Source: HGM04593 sp045661205
GTDB lineage: Bacteria; Bacteroidota; Bacteroidia; Bacteroidales; Bacteroidaceae
Assembly: GCA_045661205.1 (NCBI GenBank)
Contig: JAZRFE010000008.1
Location: 10,093-74,092 of the forward strand
Length of the DNA stretch: 64,000 nt
Direction: 5' to 3'
How positions within the stretch are numbered: position 1 is the first letter of the stretch; every line of letters starts with the position of its first letter. The notes beneath the pieces are model-generated. The model did not search any database. It saw nothing but the letters and a program-made list of their open reading frames with translations, and was not told the DNA's origin. Shown in pieces: positions 53,068 to 61,901 of the stretch. The translations under genes and the position numbers were made by a program.

Positions 53068-55059
53068 TTACTGCAATTTGAGTGTGAAACCACCACCGGG
53101 AGCCATGTAAATCTTGAACTTCTCGGCTGTGTTTACGCTCTTCTCCTCACGTTTGTAGTCGCGAGCTTTCTTCCATGCGTTCACACCGTCGCGGAACAAC
53201 TCAGCTTTGAAAGTCTTCTCACCGAGGAAAGAGAGATCTACGTCGATTGTGCGACCGTGCCAGTTGGTGATACCACCGATGTACCATGTGTCACCCTTGC
53301 GACGTGCTGTTACAACGTACTCACCGAGCTTACCGTCGATAACCTTTGTCTCGTCCCATGTTGTGGGGATTGCGCTGATGAACTTTGTACACTCGGGCTC
53401 ACGCTCGTAGTTGCTGGGGTTGTCGCAAAGCATGTTCAGAGGAGACTCGAGGATAACGTAGAGTGCCAACTGGTTGCAACGTGTACCCTGGCTCATGGGC
53501 TCGTAGTAGTTAGGCTTGTACTGACCCTTGATTGTGTTGAGCATAGCACCCTGTGTGTAGTCCATAGGGCCAGATACCTGACGGATGAAGGGGAGCTGTG
53601 TGTTGTATGTTACGTGGTCGAGGATCTTGGGATCTTCCCATTTAGCCTGCTCAAGACCGTAAACGCCCTCGAAGTTGAGTACGTTGGGGTATGTACGGTG
53701 AAGACCTGCGGGTTTGTGTGTTCCGTGGAGGTCGAGGAGGAGCTTGTATTTAGCACACATCTCAGCTGCGCGGAAGTTGAAGTCTGTCATCATCTGGTCG
53801 TCGCGGTCCATGAAGTCAACCTTGAAACCTTTAACGCCCATCTCAGAGTAGTGTTTACATACATTCTCCATGTCGCGCTCGAATGCATAGTAACCAGCCC
53901 AAAGGATGATACCTACGTTGCGCTCAGCAGCATAAGAGATAAGCTCTTTGAGGTCGATAGCGTCAACAACCTGCATGAGGTCTGCCTTCAAGTTTACTGC
54001 CCAACCCTCGTCGAGGATTACATACTCGATACCGTTCTTACCTGCGAAGTCGATGTATGCCTTGTATGTAGCGTTGTTTACACCTGTGTTGAAATCTACA
54101 CCGTCGATGTTCCAGCAGTTCCACCACTCCCAAGCTACCTTACCGGGCTTGATCCATGATGTATCCTCAACCTTTGAGGGCTCTGCCAAGAGGTAAGAGA
54201 GGTTAGAGTTTGCAATGTCGATGTCTTTGTCAGAAACAACAGCGATACGCCAGGGGAAGTTGCGGGGAGCATCTACCTTTGCAATGTAGTTCTCGCGAGA
54301 CTTAATCTTCATCTGGAGTTTGTTGTGACCACCCTGCTCGAGCTCTTTGGGGTACTGTGCAAATACACCGCTGAGGAGGTTCTCGCCCTTCTCTGTACTG
54401 AGGTAAAGACCGGGGTAGTTGTTAAGGTCGGTCTCTGTGAAACATACTTTTACGTTGTTCTCAACCTCTACCAATGCGGGGAGGAAGATAAGACGTTTCT
54501 TGTTGAGCTCAGAGAGTTTCTTAACTGTGTACTGGTTCTCGAAAGAGTTGAAGAACTGTGACTCGTAGTTGCCATCATAACCGCGGATTACGAAGGGAAC
54601 TGTACCTTTTGCGTCTGAGTTGAACTGGAAGTTTACCTCCTCGTTAGCAATATTGAAAGCCTTCTTGTTCTTGTTTACAAAACGATAAGCGATACCGTCG
54701 TTGTAAGCACGGAACTCAACGCTCCACTTGCCTTTGAAAGAGAGTACAAGTTCGTTGTAGTTGTCCTCCATCTCTGCTGCACGGTAGAAAGGTGAAGCTA
54801 CTTTTGTGTTTACGCTTTTGCGTTTTGCGCTTGTGGGTTTGTCGTTCTCACCCCAAACCTCACCATTCTCCAATGTCATTGAGATGGGAGCAGCTGCAAT
54901 TACCTGCTGGTCGTTGAACACAATGTCGTAGGTAAGTTTCTCACCTGCGGTGATGTTTGTTTTCAACTTGCCGTTGGGAGAGGCAAGCTCATACTTTTTC
55001 TGTGCCTGTGCTGTAAGTGTGAACAAGCACGCAATCAAGAATAATTTTAAAATTTTCAT
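53068..55059 (-). CDS. GH97 glycosidase, retaining type (probable alpha-galactosidase)
   Basis: A 663-residue GH97 enzyme with signal peptide (MKILKLFLIACLFTLTAQA). Family segments: GIEYVILDEGWAVNLKADLM, GIILWAGYYAFERDMENVC (parts) and GFKVDFMDRDDQ. The last holds Asp415, where inverting members such as SusB lack the Asp; Glu470 is in GLEQAKWE. In the characterised retaining alpha-galactosidase BT1871 of Bacteroides thetaiotaomicron I recall Asp415 as nucleophile and Glu470 as acid/base, and the length is nearly the same, so close orthology is likely. It removes alpha-galactosyl groups in the periplasm. A TACCTTTG -7 element is at 55098-55091. No susCD pair lies next to it. Confidence 0.93.
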   Translation of the reverse strand: MKILKLFLIACLFTLTAQAQKKYELASPNGKLKTNITAGEKLTYDIVFNDQQVIAAAPISMTLENGEVWGENDKPTSAKRKSVNTKVASPFYRAAEMEDNYNELVLSFKGKWSVEFRAYNDGIAYRFVNKNKKAFNIANEEVNFQFNSDAKGTVPFVIRGYDGNYESQFFNSFENQYTVKKLSELNKKRLIFLPALVEVENNVKVCFTETDLNNYPGLYLSTEKGENLLSGVFAQYPKELEQGGHNKLQMKIKSRENYIAKVDAPRNFPWRIAVVSDKDIDIANSNLSYLLAEPSKVEDTSWIKPGKVAWEWWNCWNIDGVDFNTGVNNATYKAYIDFAGKNGIEYVILDEGWAVNLKADLMQVVDAIDLKELISYAAERNVGIILWAGYYAFERDMENVCKHYSEMGVKGFKVDFMDRDDQMMTDFNFRAAEMCAKYKLLLDLHGTHKPAGLHRTYPNVLNFEGVYGLEQAKWEDPKILDHVTYNTQLPFIRQVSGPMDYTQGAMLNTIKGQYKPNYYEPMSQGTRCNQLALYVILESPLNMLCDNPSNYEREPECTKFISAIPTTWDETKVIDGKLGEYVVTARRKGDTWYIGGITNWHGRTIDVDLSFLGEKTFKAELFRDGVNAWKKARDYKREEKSVNTAEKFKIYMAPGGGFTLKLQ

Positions 55060-55190
55060 AGATATTATTTATAAAATAATGATATTTATGCAAAGGTATC
55101 GGTTTTTTGTGATATTTCACCTATGTTCGACGACGAAATTTATTATAAATGCACATTTTAGCAGGTATTTTAACTATTTAGGCTATCATA

Positions 55191-55225
55191 TACAAAAAAA
55201 GTATCACCCGAAGGATGATACTTTT
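55191..55225 (-). terminator. Terminator after the RhaT-like gene
   Basis: GTATCA...TGATAC (55201-55206 / 55216-55221) with A-run/T-run flanks; on the minus strand a seven-T run follows. Confidence 0.8.
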
Positions 55226-55249
55226 GCTATGTTATAATAAACTTTATGC

Positions 55250-56254
55250 TTAGTTTGCTCCCGAGACTATTATTGCTCCCAAGCCCGAAATAAAGAGTAT
55301 GAACATTAATCCCAACAGCATATTTACGTTGCGGGGCGCGTCCTTGAACTCTTTCCAGATGAATATTCCCCACAGGGCTGCCACCATAGGTGCTCCCTGT
55401 CCCAGGGCATAGGAGATTGCTGCGCCTGCTTTGCCGGCTGCAATGTAGCTGAGTGCTGTTCCCAAGCCCCAGATGACACCACCGAAAACTCCCACAAGGT
55501 GTGTTCCCATACGCCCTTTGAAATATTCGCCGTATGTTACGGGAGAGCCAACAAATGGGTGACGCATCACTATGGTGTTGAAAAGGAAGTTACTGATAAA
55601 GATTCCCACAGAGAAGATGAAGAATGCCGAATAGGGAGTGGCCATTCCCGGAGTGGGATGCTCGAAGTTGTTGAGGTCCATCGCTGCTGCCACAAAGCGG
55701 TAGAAGAAGGACATCAGCACGCCGGCAACTATGGCGATGAGAGCACCTTTCTTGTTTGTATTTCCGACGCCTTTGCTCATTTTGCCCGAGGCTATTGCGT
55801 TCACTATGATGGCTATCATCACCAGAGCTACACCCGAGAAGAGTATCATGGGGTTGCCTTTAGGTTCGCCAAAATAGTTCACAAAGACTCCGAGGACAAG
55901 CGCAATACCCACGCCCAATGGGAAGGCTACCGTGAGACCGGCCATAGAGACTGCTGCCGAGAGCAATATGTTGGCAAGATTGAACAGTACTCCACCGATG
56001 AATGCGCTGAGGTAGTTGTCGAAGGTTATCTGTCGAAGGTCGTCTACGAAACTGCGGCCTGCATCGCCCATGCTTCCCAACGTAAAGCCCAGGAATATTG
56101 AGAAGAGCAATATTCCTATCACATAATCCCAATAGAAAAGTTCGTAACGCCACGTCTTTCCTGCAAGTTTCTGGGTGTTTGCCCACGAGCCCCAGCAGAG
56201 CATCGTCACAAAGCAGAGCACCACTGCAAGCATGTAATTATCAACTATAAACAT
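55250..56254 (-). CDS. RhaT/GRP-like sugar permease
   Basis: A 334-residue membrane protein with ten hydrophobic segments in the drug/metabolite transporter fold. The start MLAVVLCFVTMLCWGSWANTQKL and the mid-protein GGVIWGLGTALSYIAAGKAGAAISYALGQGAPMVAALWG (core only) match RhaT/ribose-porter relatives. In Bacteroides such a permease is part of ribose-use clusters, and here it lies 25 bases after rbsK, so ribose or a related pentose is the likely substrate. That is context inference; L-rhamnose itself is less likely without rhamnose genes. Confidence 0.9.
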   Translation of the reverse strand: MFIVDNYMLAVVLCFVTMLCWGSWANTQKLAGKTWRYELFYWDYVIGILLFSIFLGFTLGSMGDAGRSFVDDLRQITFDNYLSAFIGGVLFNLANILLSAAVSMAGLTVAFPLGVGIALVLGVFVNYFGEPKGNPMILFSGVALVMIAIIVNAIASGKMSKGVGNTNKKGALIAIVAGVLMSFFYRFVAAAMDLNNFEHPTPGMATPYSAFFIFSVGIFISNFLFNTIVMRHPFVGSPVTYGEYFKGRMGTHLVGVFGGVIWGLGTALSYIAAGKAGAAISYALGQGAPMVAALWGIFIWKEFKDAPRNVNMLLGLMFILFISGLGAIIVSGAN

Positions 56255-56279
56255 AACTCTTATTTTTTAAGTGTACAAA

Positions 56280-57188
56280 CTACATTTTATCTATCTCGCT
56301 GCGATAGGGCAACGACGACTGTGCTCCCATGCGTGTGACGGTTACAGAGGCGCATTTATTGGCAAATTCCACTGCATCGAGAATGCTCTTATTCTCGGCG
56401 AGTGCCACACAGATGGCTCCGCAGAAGGTGTCACCGGCTGCCGTTGCATCCACTGCCTTTACCTTGATGGCAGGTACTTTGTGGTAGGCACCATTCTCTT
56501 TAATGAACGCACCTTTTGATCCGAGGGTGATGACTACGTTTTCTACTCCGCGCTCGCTCATAATATCCGCCGCACGGCAGATACTCTCCATGTCTGTGAT
56601 TTTTGTGCCGGTAATATACTCGGTCTCTGTCTCGTTGGCTATAATCATATAAAGATTCCCTAGCAGATTGTCGGGCAGATGCAATGCAGGAGCTGGATTG
56701 AGAATGACCTTTTTGCCCATTCCCTTTGCAATGCGGGCGACGTATTCCACTGTGTCGAGAGGGGTCTCCAACTGCATGAGTACAATATCGCCACGCTCTA
56801 ACAAGCCTGTTGCCTTGTCGATATCTTCGGTGCGCAGCATGGCATTTGCTCCCGAAGCAACTGCGATGCAGTTCTCGCCTTTGGCATCGACCATGATGAG
56901 TGCCACTCCCGAGGGATTATCGCCGTCTACAAGGACATGCTCTACCTCTATTCCTTCGCTCTTATATTGTTCTATCGAACGGCTGCCGAAGTGGTCGTTA
57001 CCCACCTTTGCCATGAAACTGACCTTTCCGCCTAAACGTGCGGCTGCTACTGCTTGATTGGCTCCTTTTCCGCCGGCATTCATAAAGAAGTTGCCACCGA
57101 TGATTGTCTCGCCGGGTAATGGGAGACGTTCGGTGTTTATAACCATATCTGTGTTGCAACTTCCTATCACTACTATTCTCTCGCTCAT
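56280..57188 (-). CDS. rbsK: Ribokinase (PfkB family)
   Basis: A 302-residue sugar kinase that phosphorylates ribose at C5. PfkB signatures: GGKGANQAVAAARLG (about 39-53) near the N-terminus and DATAAGDTFCGAICV near the C-terminus, with the catalytic Asp in AGDTF. It precedes the RhaT-like permease on the minus strand, forming a two-gene salvage or uptake unit. Whether ribose or deoxyribose is the better substrate cannot be told from sequence. Confidence 0.94.
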   Translation of the reverse strand: MSERIVVIGSCNTDMVINTERLPLPGETIIGGNFFMNAGGKGANQAVAAARLGGKVSFMAKVGNDHFGSRSIEQYKSEGIEVEHVLVDGDNPSGVALIMVDAKGENCIAVASGANAMLRTEDIDKATGLLERGDIVLMQLETPLDTVEYVARIAKGMGKKVILNPAPALHLPDNLLGNLYMIIANETETEYITGTKITDMESICRAADIMSERGVENVVITLGSKGAFIKENGAYHKVPAIKVKAVDATAAGDTFCGAICVALAENKSILDAVEFANKCASVTVTRMGAQSSLPYRSEIDKM

Positions 57189-57263
57189 AATTCTATTTTT
57201 TGTTTACATTGCGTTATTTTCTCTTTTATGGAACAAGGAACCGAATGGATTGTTCATTGATTA

Positions 57264-58100
57264 TGGGGATTGAGGGCAAATAGCCCTCAATCTTTTGTTG
57301 TATTGTATGGCAGTCTTTACCATTAATCTTTTGTTGCTAATTTATTGGCTTTTGTTTCTATTCTTACTTTTTGTCGCACAAAAAGTAAGCAAAAAGGCAC
57401 AGCACAGACAAAATCATTGCCTTCGGCGAACTTCGGCTGCGCTCGTTGCAAGTGTAAGTAAACTTCCACTCACTCGCTGGTACGAACTTTCGTATCGCCC
57501 TTTTGCTCACGAATTTTCGCGAGCGAAAATATCCCTCGGTTGGGCGCTACTTGTCAGCAACTTTCCCCACAGAAAGACTACGCGGGAGTGTGTAAGTTTG
57601 GCCGCGCCACGGCGCGCCAAAAAACTTTCACACTCTTATCCGCGCCTTTTACTGCGGCCGTTGCCTGTGATTTTGACAGTGCTGTATTTTTTTGAAAGTA
57701 ACCTATGCTAATAAATAAGCAATAGAAAAGCAAGCATTGGTAACTTCTAAAAAACTTCCGGCACCGTTAAAGGGCACAGTGAGAGCCCGTATGTTTTTCG
57801 GGAATAGTGCGAGGACTGTTTGACTGCTAGTTATACACGCAGCGCGTGGATAACTGAAGGAGTTCCACAGCACCCGAAAAACATACGATAGGCTTGAGTG
57901 GCAAGGCTCGTTTGACTGAGGAATGTTGCCTTTCGGCAACTTGTGAACAAAGAACGAGCCGACTGCACTTTCCGCGTGCCGGGCCTTTGGTACTTTGGGC
58001 GCCAAAGTACATATAGAAAGAATAACCGTTCATTTAGCAACCAAAGATCAATGGTAAAAAATACAGGGATTGAAGAAACAAAATCCTCAATCCCCATAAT
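57264..58100. repeat. Non-coding palindrome-rich repeat, copy B (longer, inverted relative to copy A)
   Basis: This 837-base segment matches copy A in inverse orientation. It begins with GATTGAGGGC/GCCCTCAATC (57268-57277 / 57283-57292) and ends with GGGATTGA/TCAATCCC (58066-58094). Relative to A it has an extra part of about 330 bases (roughly 57700-58030) and about 70 bases (57419-57490). It carries CTTACTTTTTGT-CGC-ACAAAAAGTAAG (57363-57389) and GTACTTTGG-GCG-CCAAAGTAC (57990-58010). The open frames within it (for example at 57295) have no conserved codon character. Confidence 0.8.
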
Positions 58101-58109
58101 ATCAACCAG

Positions 58110-58877
58110 CTATTTAATCATAATTCCATTAAAAATTCTTCCGGACTTTATTCCCAAACGTCGCGCCGAGAAGAATTTTTCGTGCGATGTGTATGTGCAT
58201 ACACCACTGAGGATGATATTTTCAGGGCGTAGGCCACAGGCAAGCAGTTGCTGACGATTGGCCTCCCATAGGTCGATGTGCCACTTTTCTTTGTATCGTT
58301 TGGCTATAAGGTGCATTGGGAAGGATGCACTGTTGAACGCTTCGTACACTTCGTCGCCCACTTCGAACGCATCGAGCGATATGCAGGGGCCAATCACAGC
58401 CCTTGCCCTTGTAAGGTCGGAGGAGATTTCCGAGGCACTCTTTTCTACTATGCGGTTAAGTGTGCCACGCCAGCCTGCGTGGATAGCTGCTGCAGTATGG
58501 GTAGCGTCGTCGTATATGAGTATGGGAACGCAGTCGGCAGTGGAGACACCTATGCAGAGTCTTCTCTCGCGAGTGTAGACAGCATCTACTCCTTTGAGCC
58601 TTTCAGCCTGCGTCTCTTTGTCGAGGGCGAGGAATACGGTGTCTATTTGCAGTGCTTCTGTTCCGTGTGCCTGGTGGGGCAGTATAAGGCGGGTGTCGTC
58701 TATTAAAAGACTTTCGCACAGCAGTGCACGGTTAGCGGCTACATTTTCGGCGCTGTCACCGCAGTAATGGGTAATGTTGAACGAGGAGTATGCGCCCTGC
58801 CCCACTCCTCCGCCGCGCATGGTGGAGAAGGCTGTTACATCGGAGTGAAGGTTGTATTCGAGTAGTTGGGGATGCAT
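58110..58877 (-). CDS. YfiH/laccase-domain purine nucleoside-processing protein
   Basis: A 255-residue protein with the YfiH/DUF152 signatures TADCVPILIYD (about 114-124), HAGWRGTL (about 131-138) and GPCISLDAFEVG (about 165-176); the conserved Cys and His residues of the zinc/copper centre are present. Recent work assigns this family to purine nucleoside phosphorylase/adenosine deaminase activity, earlier to polyphenol oxidase; the assignment is from family knowledge, not from this sequence alone. It starts 73 bases after the T9SS cargo gene ends. Confidence 0.92.
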   Translation of the reverse strand: MHPQLLEYNLHSDVTAFSTMRGGGVGQGAYSSFNITHYCGDSAENVAANRALLCESLLIDDTRLILPHQAHGTEALQIDTVFLALDKETQAERLKGVDAVYTRERRLCIGVSTADCVPILIYDDATHTAAAIHAGWRGTLNRIVEKSASEISSDLTRARAVIGPCISLDAFEVGDEVYEAFNSASFPMHLIAKRYKEKWHIDLWEANRQQLLACGLRPENIILSGVCTYTSHEKFFSARRLGIKSGRIFNGIMIK

Positions 58878-58895
58878 GTATTTTTGTAATGAAGG

Positions 58896-58931
58896 AAGCG
58901 ACAGAGGCCTATATAAATGTCTCTGCCGCTT
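58896..58931 (-). terminator. Hairpin downstream of the 909-residue protein gene
   Basis: AAGCG(A)CAGAG (58896-58906) pairs with CTCTG(C)CGCTT (58921-58931), with one mismatch in the stem. The T-run on the minus strand is weak. Confidence 0.55.
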
Positions 58932-58949
58932 CTGTGTGAGTGGTGTTTC

Positions 58950-61679
58950 TTATTTGAGTGTTACCTTAAAGGCTTTGCCGTTGCATTTTACTATATACAT
59001 TCCCGCCTGGGGTGCAGTAATTGTTCCGTATGCCTCTGCCACTTTTGCTCCGTTGGCGGTGTAGAGCGCCAGATGTGCATTGTCGGCGGCTGTGATTGCA
59101 AGGCCTGATACCTGTACTGTTTCGCCATCGGCCTCTATTTCGGTAATATTGGTGGGATGTACCTTGCAGTTGGTATATTCATACACTGTGCGCTCAGTCG
59201 ATTTTGAGCCGGAATTTGTTGTTTCTTTCGTCTTTTCGGACAAAATGTTGTTTGCGTTGTATTTGTATGTATATACAGTGCTTCCGGTCTCTATTACGTT
59301 GGATTCGCTGTCCTCAATTGTTGTTACCTCTTCGCGTTTTTCGTAAAGTCCGTTCGCGGTATTGCCGATGATTGTATTTTTTGTTGTTTCTTTGAAATTT
59401 CCGTCGAATCTTATGTGTGTGCTTACATAGATGTTGCCATTTACGTTGAAATCATATTCTTCGCCATACACTCTTATCCAACTGTCTGTTTCGTAGTCCC
59501 ACTCGTAGTCGATGTAGGTGGTGTATACACGCATATCTTGCGACATGCTTTCGGTCGTTGGCAGATATTCGTCGTCGTAGAGTGTCGTGGGGTCTACGGG
59601 TGCAGAGTAGCTGAAGTGTATATTCCAATGCTCTTCTCTGTAGCTTTTGTGGGAGCCTACCCATTTGTTTGCTGCTGTGTCCCAATAGTAAGAGGCGGAC
59701 ATGCTCTTGTTGCCGGCGCGGAGCTCTTCACTCTTGCCGAGATTGACGATATTGTAATTCTCGTCGAAGGTGCGGTCGATGCGTGTTACTGTTCCGTCGG
59801 CGGCTGTGGTTTCTATGGAGAGACACTCTTTGTTTTGAAGGTCGAAGGTTTTGCTTTCTCTGTTGTAACTGTATGTGCTTCTTATAAAGTCTTTGGTCTC
59901 CTCGATGCGACTGCCGTAGCTTATTGTTCCGTCCTCGTCGTATTCGTAGCTTGTGTACTGATATGTACCGTTGTCGAGGAGGTAGTATTCGTCTGTGCTA
60001 CTGAGTCTTTCTACGGGTGTTCCGTCGAACGAGCCACGGTAGTAATAGTCGTATTCCGATTTCTTATAACCGTTTGCGGAGTATTCGTATGCTGTCTTTT
60101 TGTAAAGTGCATACTTTCCTCCGGTTTGATAGTTGTCTGATATATAGTATATTATACTCAGGGGCATGCCTTCTGCGGTGAAGGTGTATTTTGTATTGAG
60201 GGTTTGTACACCGTAGCTGGTGGTTGTCTCGTAATCGGTCAGGGGTGTGAGTTTGTCACCCTCTTTAAGGTAGAATGCAAAAGTGGTTTCAGATTCGTTG
60301 TTGTTTACATTTATTGTCTTGCGGGCGATTGTGCGCAGTTCTTTACCTGATGCGTCGTAATAGGTGTAGTATGTGGTCAGTGTATTGGCTGATTCATCGT
60401 ATGCGCCGTATGTTTCTACCATGTAGCTGCCGTCAGCATTATATGTTACAACTCCTATGTATTCGCCTTTTTCGTCATACTTGGCATAGTAGACATTTTC
60501 TGAGGTTTCGTCGTAGGTGGTTGTGGTCTTCAAGATGTTGTTTGAAAGCCATTCGCCTTTTTCGCTGTTTTCCAAGTACCATTCGCCGTCGTAGTAGTTC
60601 TCGGCCCTTATCGAGTAGTTTACTTTGAACTGTTCCTGCCAGCCGTATTCGTCGTATATCATTCCGCTGGTTATGCTGCGGCTGACGGGCTGCCATTTTT
60701 GTTCGTATTCGCCGTATTGGTAATATGTAAGGGTGGTGTAGCCCTTTGAGGGGGTGTCGGTCTGCTTTTCGTAGTATTCACCGGTGGCGTATGAGATTTC
60801 TCCGTTGCTGTAGTATTTTAGCTGTGAACCTGTCTTGTTGCCGAAGTAGTGTGTCTCCTCCTCTTCGAGCATGGCTGTTCCGTTGTCTGTAAGGCTGTAG
60901 CTTTTGTATGTTACATAGTCGCTGCCGAATGTTGCTTCTTTCTTGTTGTATTCGCTTTGGCTTTTTAGAAGAACATAATTTTGGGCAGGCTGAAACCATG
61001 TGTATTCGCGACTGCTGTAAATGCTGCCATCCGAGTTGTAAGTTACATCCTTTACACAATAACCGTAGCTTGTCCTGCCGTATTCGTCGTCGGTGAGACC
61101 GTGGCTGTGGTCGAAATGTTCCTCGCGATAAAGGTAGATGTTACCGGTGCCTTCGGTGTTGCTGTATATTTTGCGCACTGAGAGACGACCGTTGGAGTCT
61201 ATTACACGCTCCTCCTTGCTCGAAAAGTACCATTCGTTGCTGTAGTAGCTTTTGTATTCTATGAGTCGGCTTGTCCAATAGTTCCATGCACCGACGGTGT
61301 ATGTGTACCTTTCGCTGTATTCGCTGCCGTTGTCGACGGTAGTTACCAGTTTGCGGTGGCCATATTCGTCGTAGGTGTATGTGCCGGTGCGTGTTGTTAT
61401 GCCGTCAGATGTGGTAGTGTAGCCTGTGAGCAACAGGGTGTCGTAGGGGGTGTATCCTGCAACGTCGCCATCGATTAGTGTTGTCGGCACTTGCGCGGCT
61501 GTCTCTATTGCGACTCTCTTTATTTTCTTTAAATTTCGGTTTGCTTTGGCAGGTGTGCCGTTGCTGAACTCTACTCCGGGCGCTGAGGGGCGGGGTATTG
61601 TAAGGTTCGCCTTTTGTTGGGCAATGATTGCTGTGCATACAAGCATCATGATTGCTGAAAGGAAGTAAACTTTTTTCAT
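58950..61679 (-). CDS. T9SS cargo-like protein with YD/Rhs-like repeats
   Basis: A 909-residue protein with signal peptide (MKKVYFLSAIMMLVCTAIIAQ). Residues about 70-790 consist of many Tyr/Asp/Gly-rich strands such as YDEYGHRKLV, YTYDEYG, YYDASGKELR and YEYSANGYKKSEYDYY (parts), resembling YD-repeat or Rhs-like beta elements. The last 75-80 residues (LAITAADNAHLALYTANGAKV, then APQAGMYIVKCNGKAF near the end) match the type A T9SS C-terminal sorting domain. No nuclease or toxin domain is visible. It should be exported by the T9SS, of which SprA is encoded at 6435. A TACTTTTG element at 61782-61775 is a possible -7 box. Confidence 0.88.
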   Translation of the reverse strand: MKKVYFLSAIMMLVCTAIIAQQKANLTIPRPSAPGVEFSNGTPAKANRNLKKIKRVAIETAAQVPTTLIDGDVAGYTPYDTLLLTGYTTTSDGITTRTGTYTYDEYGHRKLVTTVDNGSEYSERYTYTVGAWNYWTSRLIEYKSYYSNEWYFSSKEERVIDSNGRLSVRKIYSNTEGTGNIYLYREEHFDHSHGLTDDEYGRTSYGYCVKDVTYNSDGSIYSSREYTWFQPAQNYVLLKSQSEYNKKEATFGSDYVTYKSYSLTDNGTAMLEEEETHYFGNKTGSQLKYYSNGEISYATGEYYEKQTDTPSKGYTTLTYYQYGEYEQKWQPVSRSITSGMIYDEYGWQEQFKVNYSIRAENYYDGEWYLENSEKGEWLSNNILKTTTTYDETSENVYYAKYDEKGEYIGVVTYNADGSYMVETYGAYDESANTLTTYYTYYDASGKELRTIARKTINVNNNESETTFAFYLKEGDKLTPLTDYETTTSYGVQTLNTKYTFTAEGMPLSIIYYISDNYQTGGKYALYKKTAYEYSANGYKKSEYDYYYRGSFDGTPVERLSSTDEYYLLDNGTYQYTSYEYDEDGTISYGSRIEETKDFIRSTYSYNRESKTFDLQNKECLSIETTAADGTVTRIDRTFDENYNIVNLGKSEELRAGNKSMSASYYWDTAANKWVGSHKSYREEHWNIHFSYSAPVDPTTLYDDEYLPTTESMSQDMRVYTTYIDYEWDYETDSWIRVYGEEYDFNVNGNIYVSTHIRFDGNFKETTKNTIIGNTANGLYEKREEVTTIEDSESNVIETGSTVYTYKYNANNILSEKTKETTNSGSKSTERTVYEYTNCKVHPTNITEIEADGETVQVSGLAITAADNAHLALYTANGAKVAEAYGTITAPQAGMYIVKCNGKAFKVTLK

Positions 61680-61832
61680 ATATTCAAATTTTCATTAAAT
61701 ACGGTTGGATATTGACCACATGAATGGTTCTGTTATAAATAAATGAGTATAAGTAGAATCTGTTGTCAACTTCGCAAAAGTATATAATTTTCCGAATAAT
61801 TCCTAAAATTTAAACAGTTTCTTATATATGCA

Positions 61833-61873
61833 ATTTATGCTGATTGGAAACTTAACTTCCAACCAGCATAAAT
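61833..61873 (-). terminator. Hairpin downstream of the sulfhydrylase gene
   Basis: ATTTATGCTGATTGGAA (61833-61849) pairs with TTCCAACCAGCATAAAT (61857-61873): 17 positions, one mismatch. It lies in the 61680-61901 gap; the rest holds the promoter region of the 909-residue protein gene. Confidence 0.6.
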
Positions 61874-61901
61874 ATTGTTTTTACGAATACTGTTCCTTAA
61901 A

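Noticed and set aside
57295..57711. 138-codon open frame with basic, low-complexity protein
   Set aside because: It lies inside repeat copy B; the inverted copy A does not keep the same frame, and it crosses several palindromes. It is not considered a gene.
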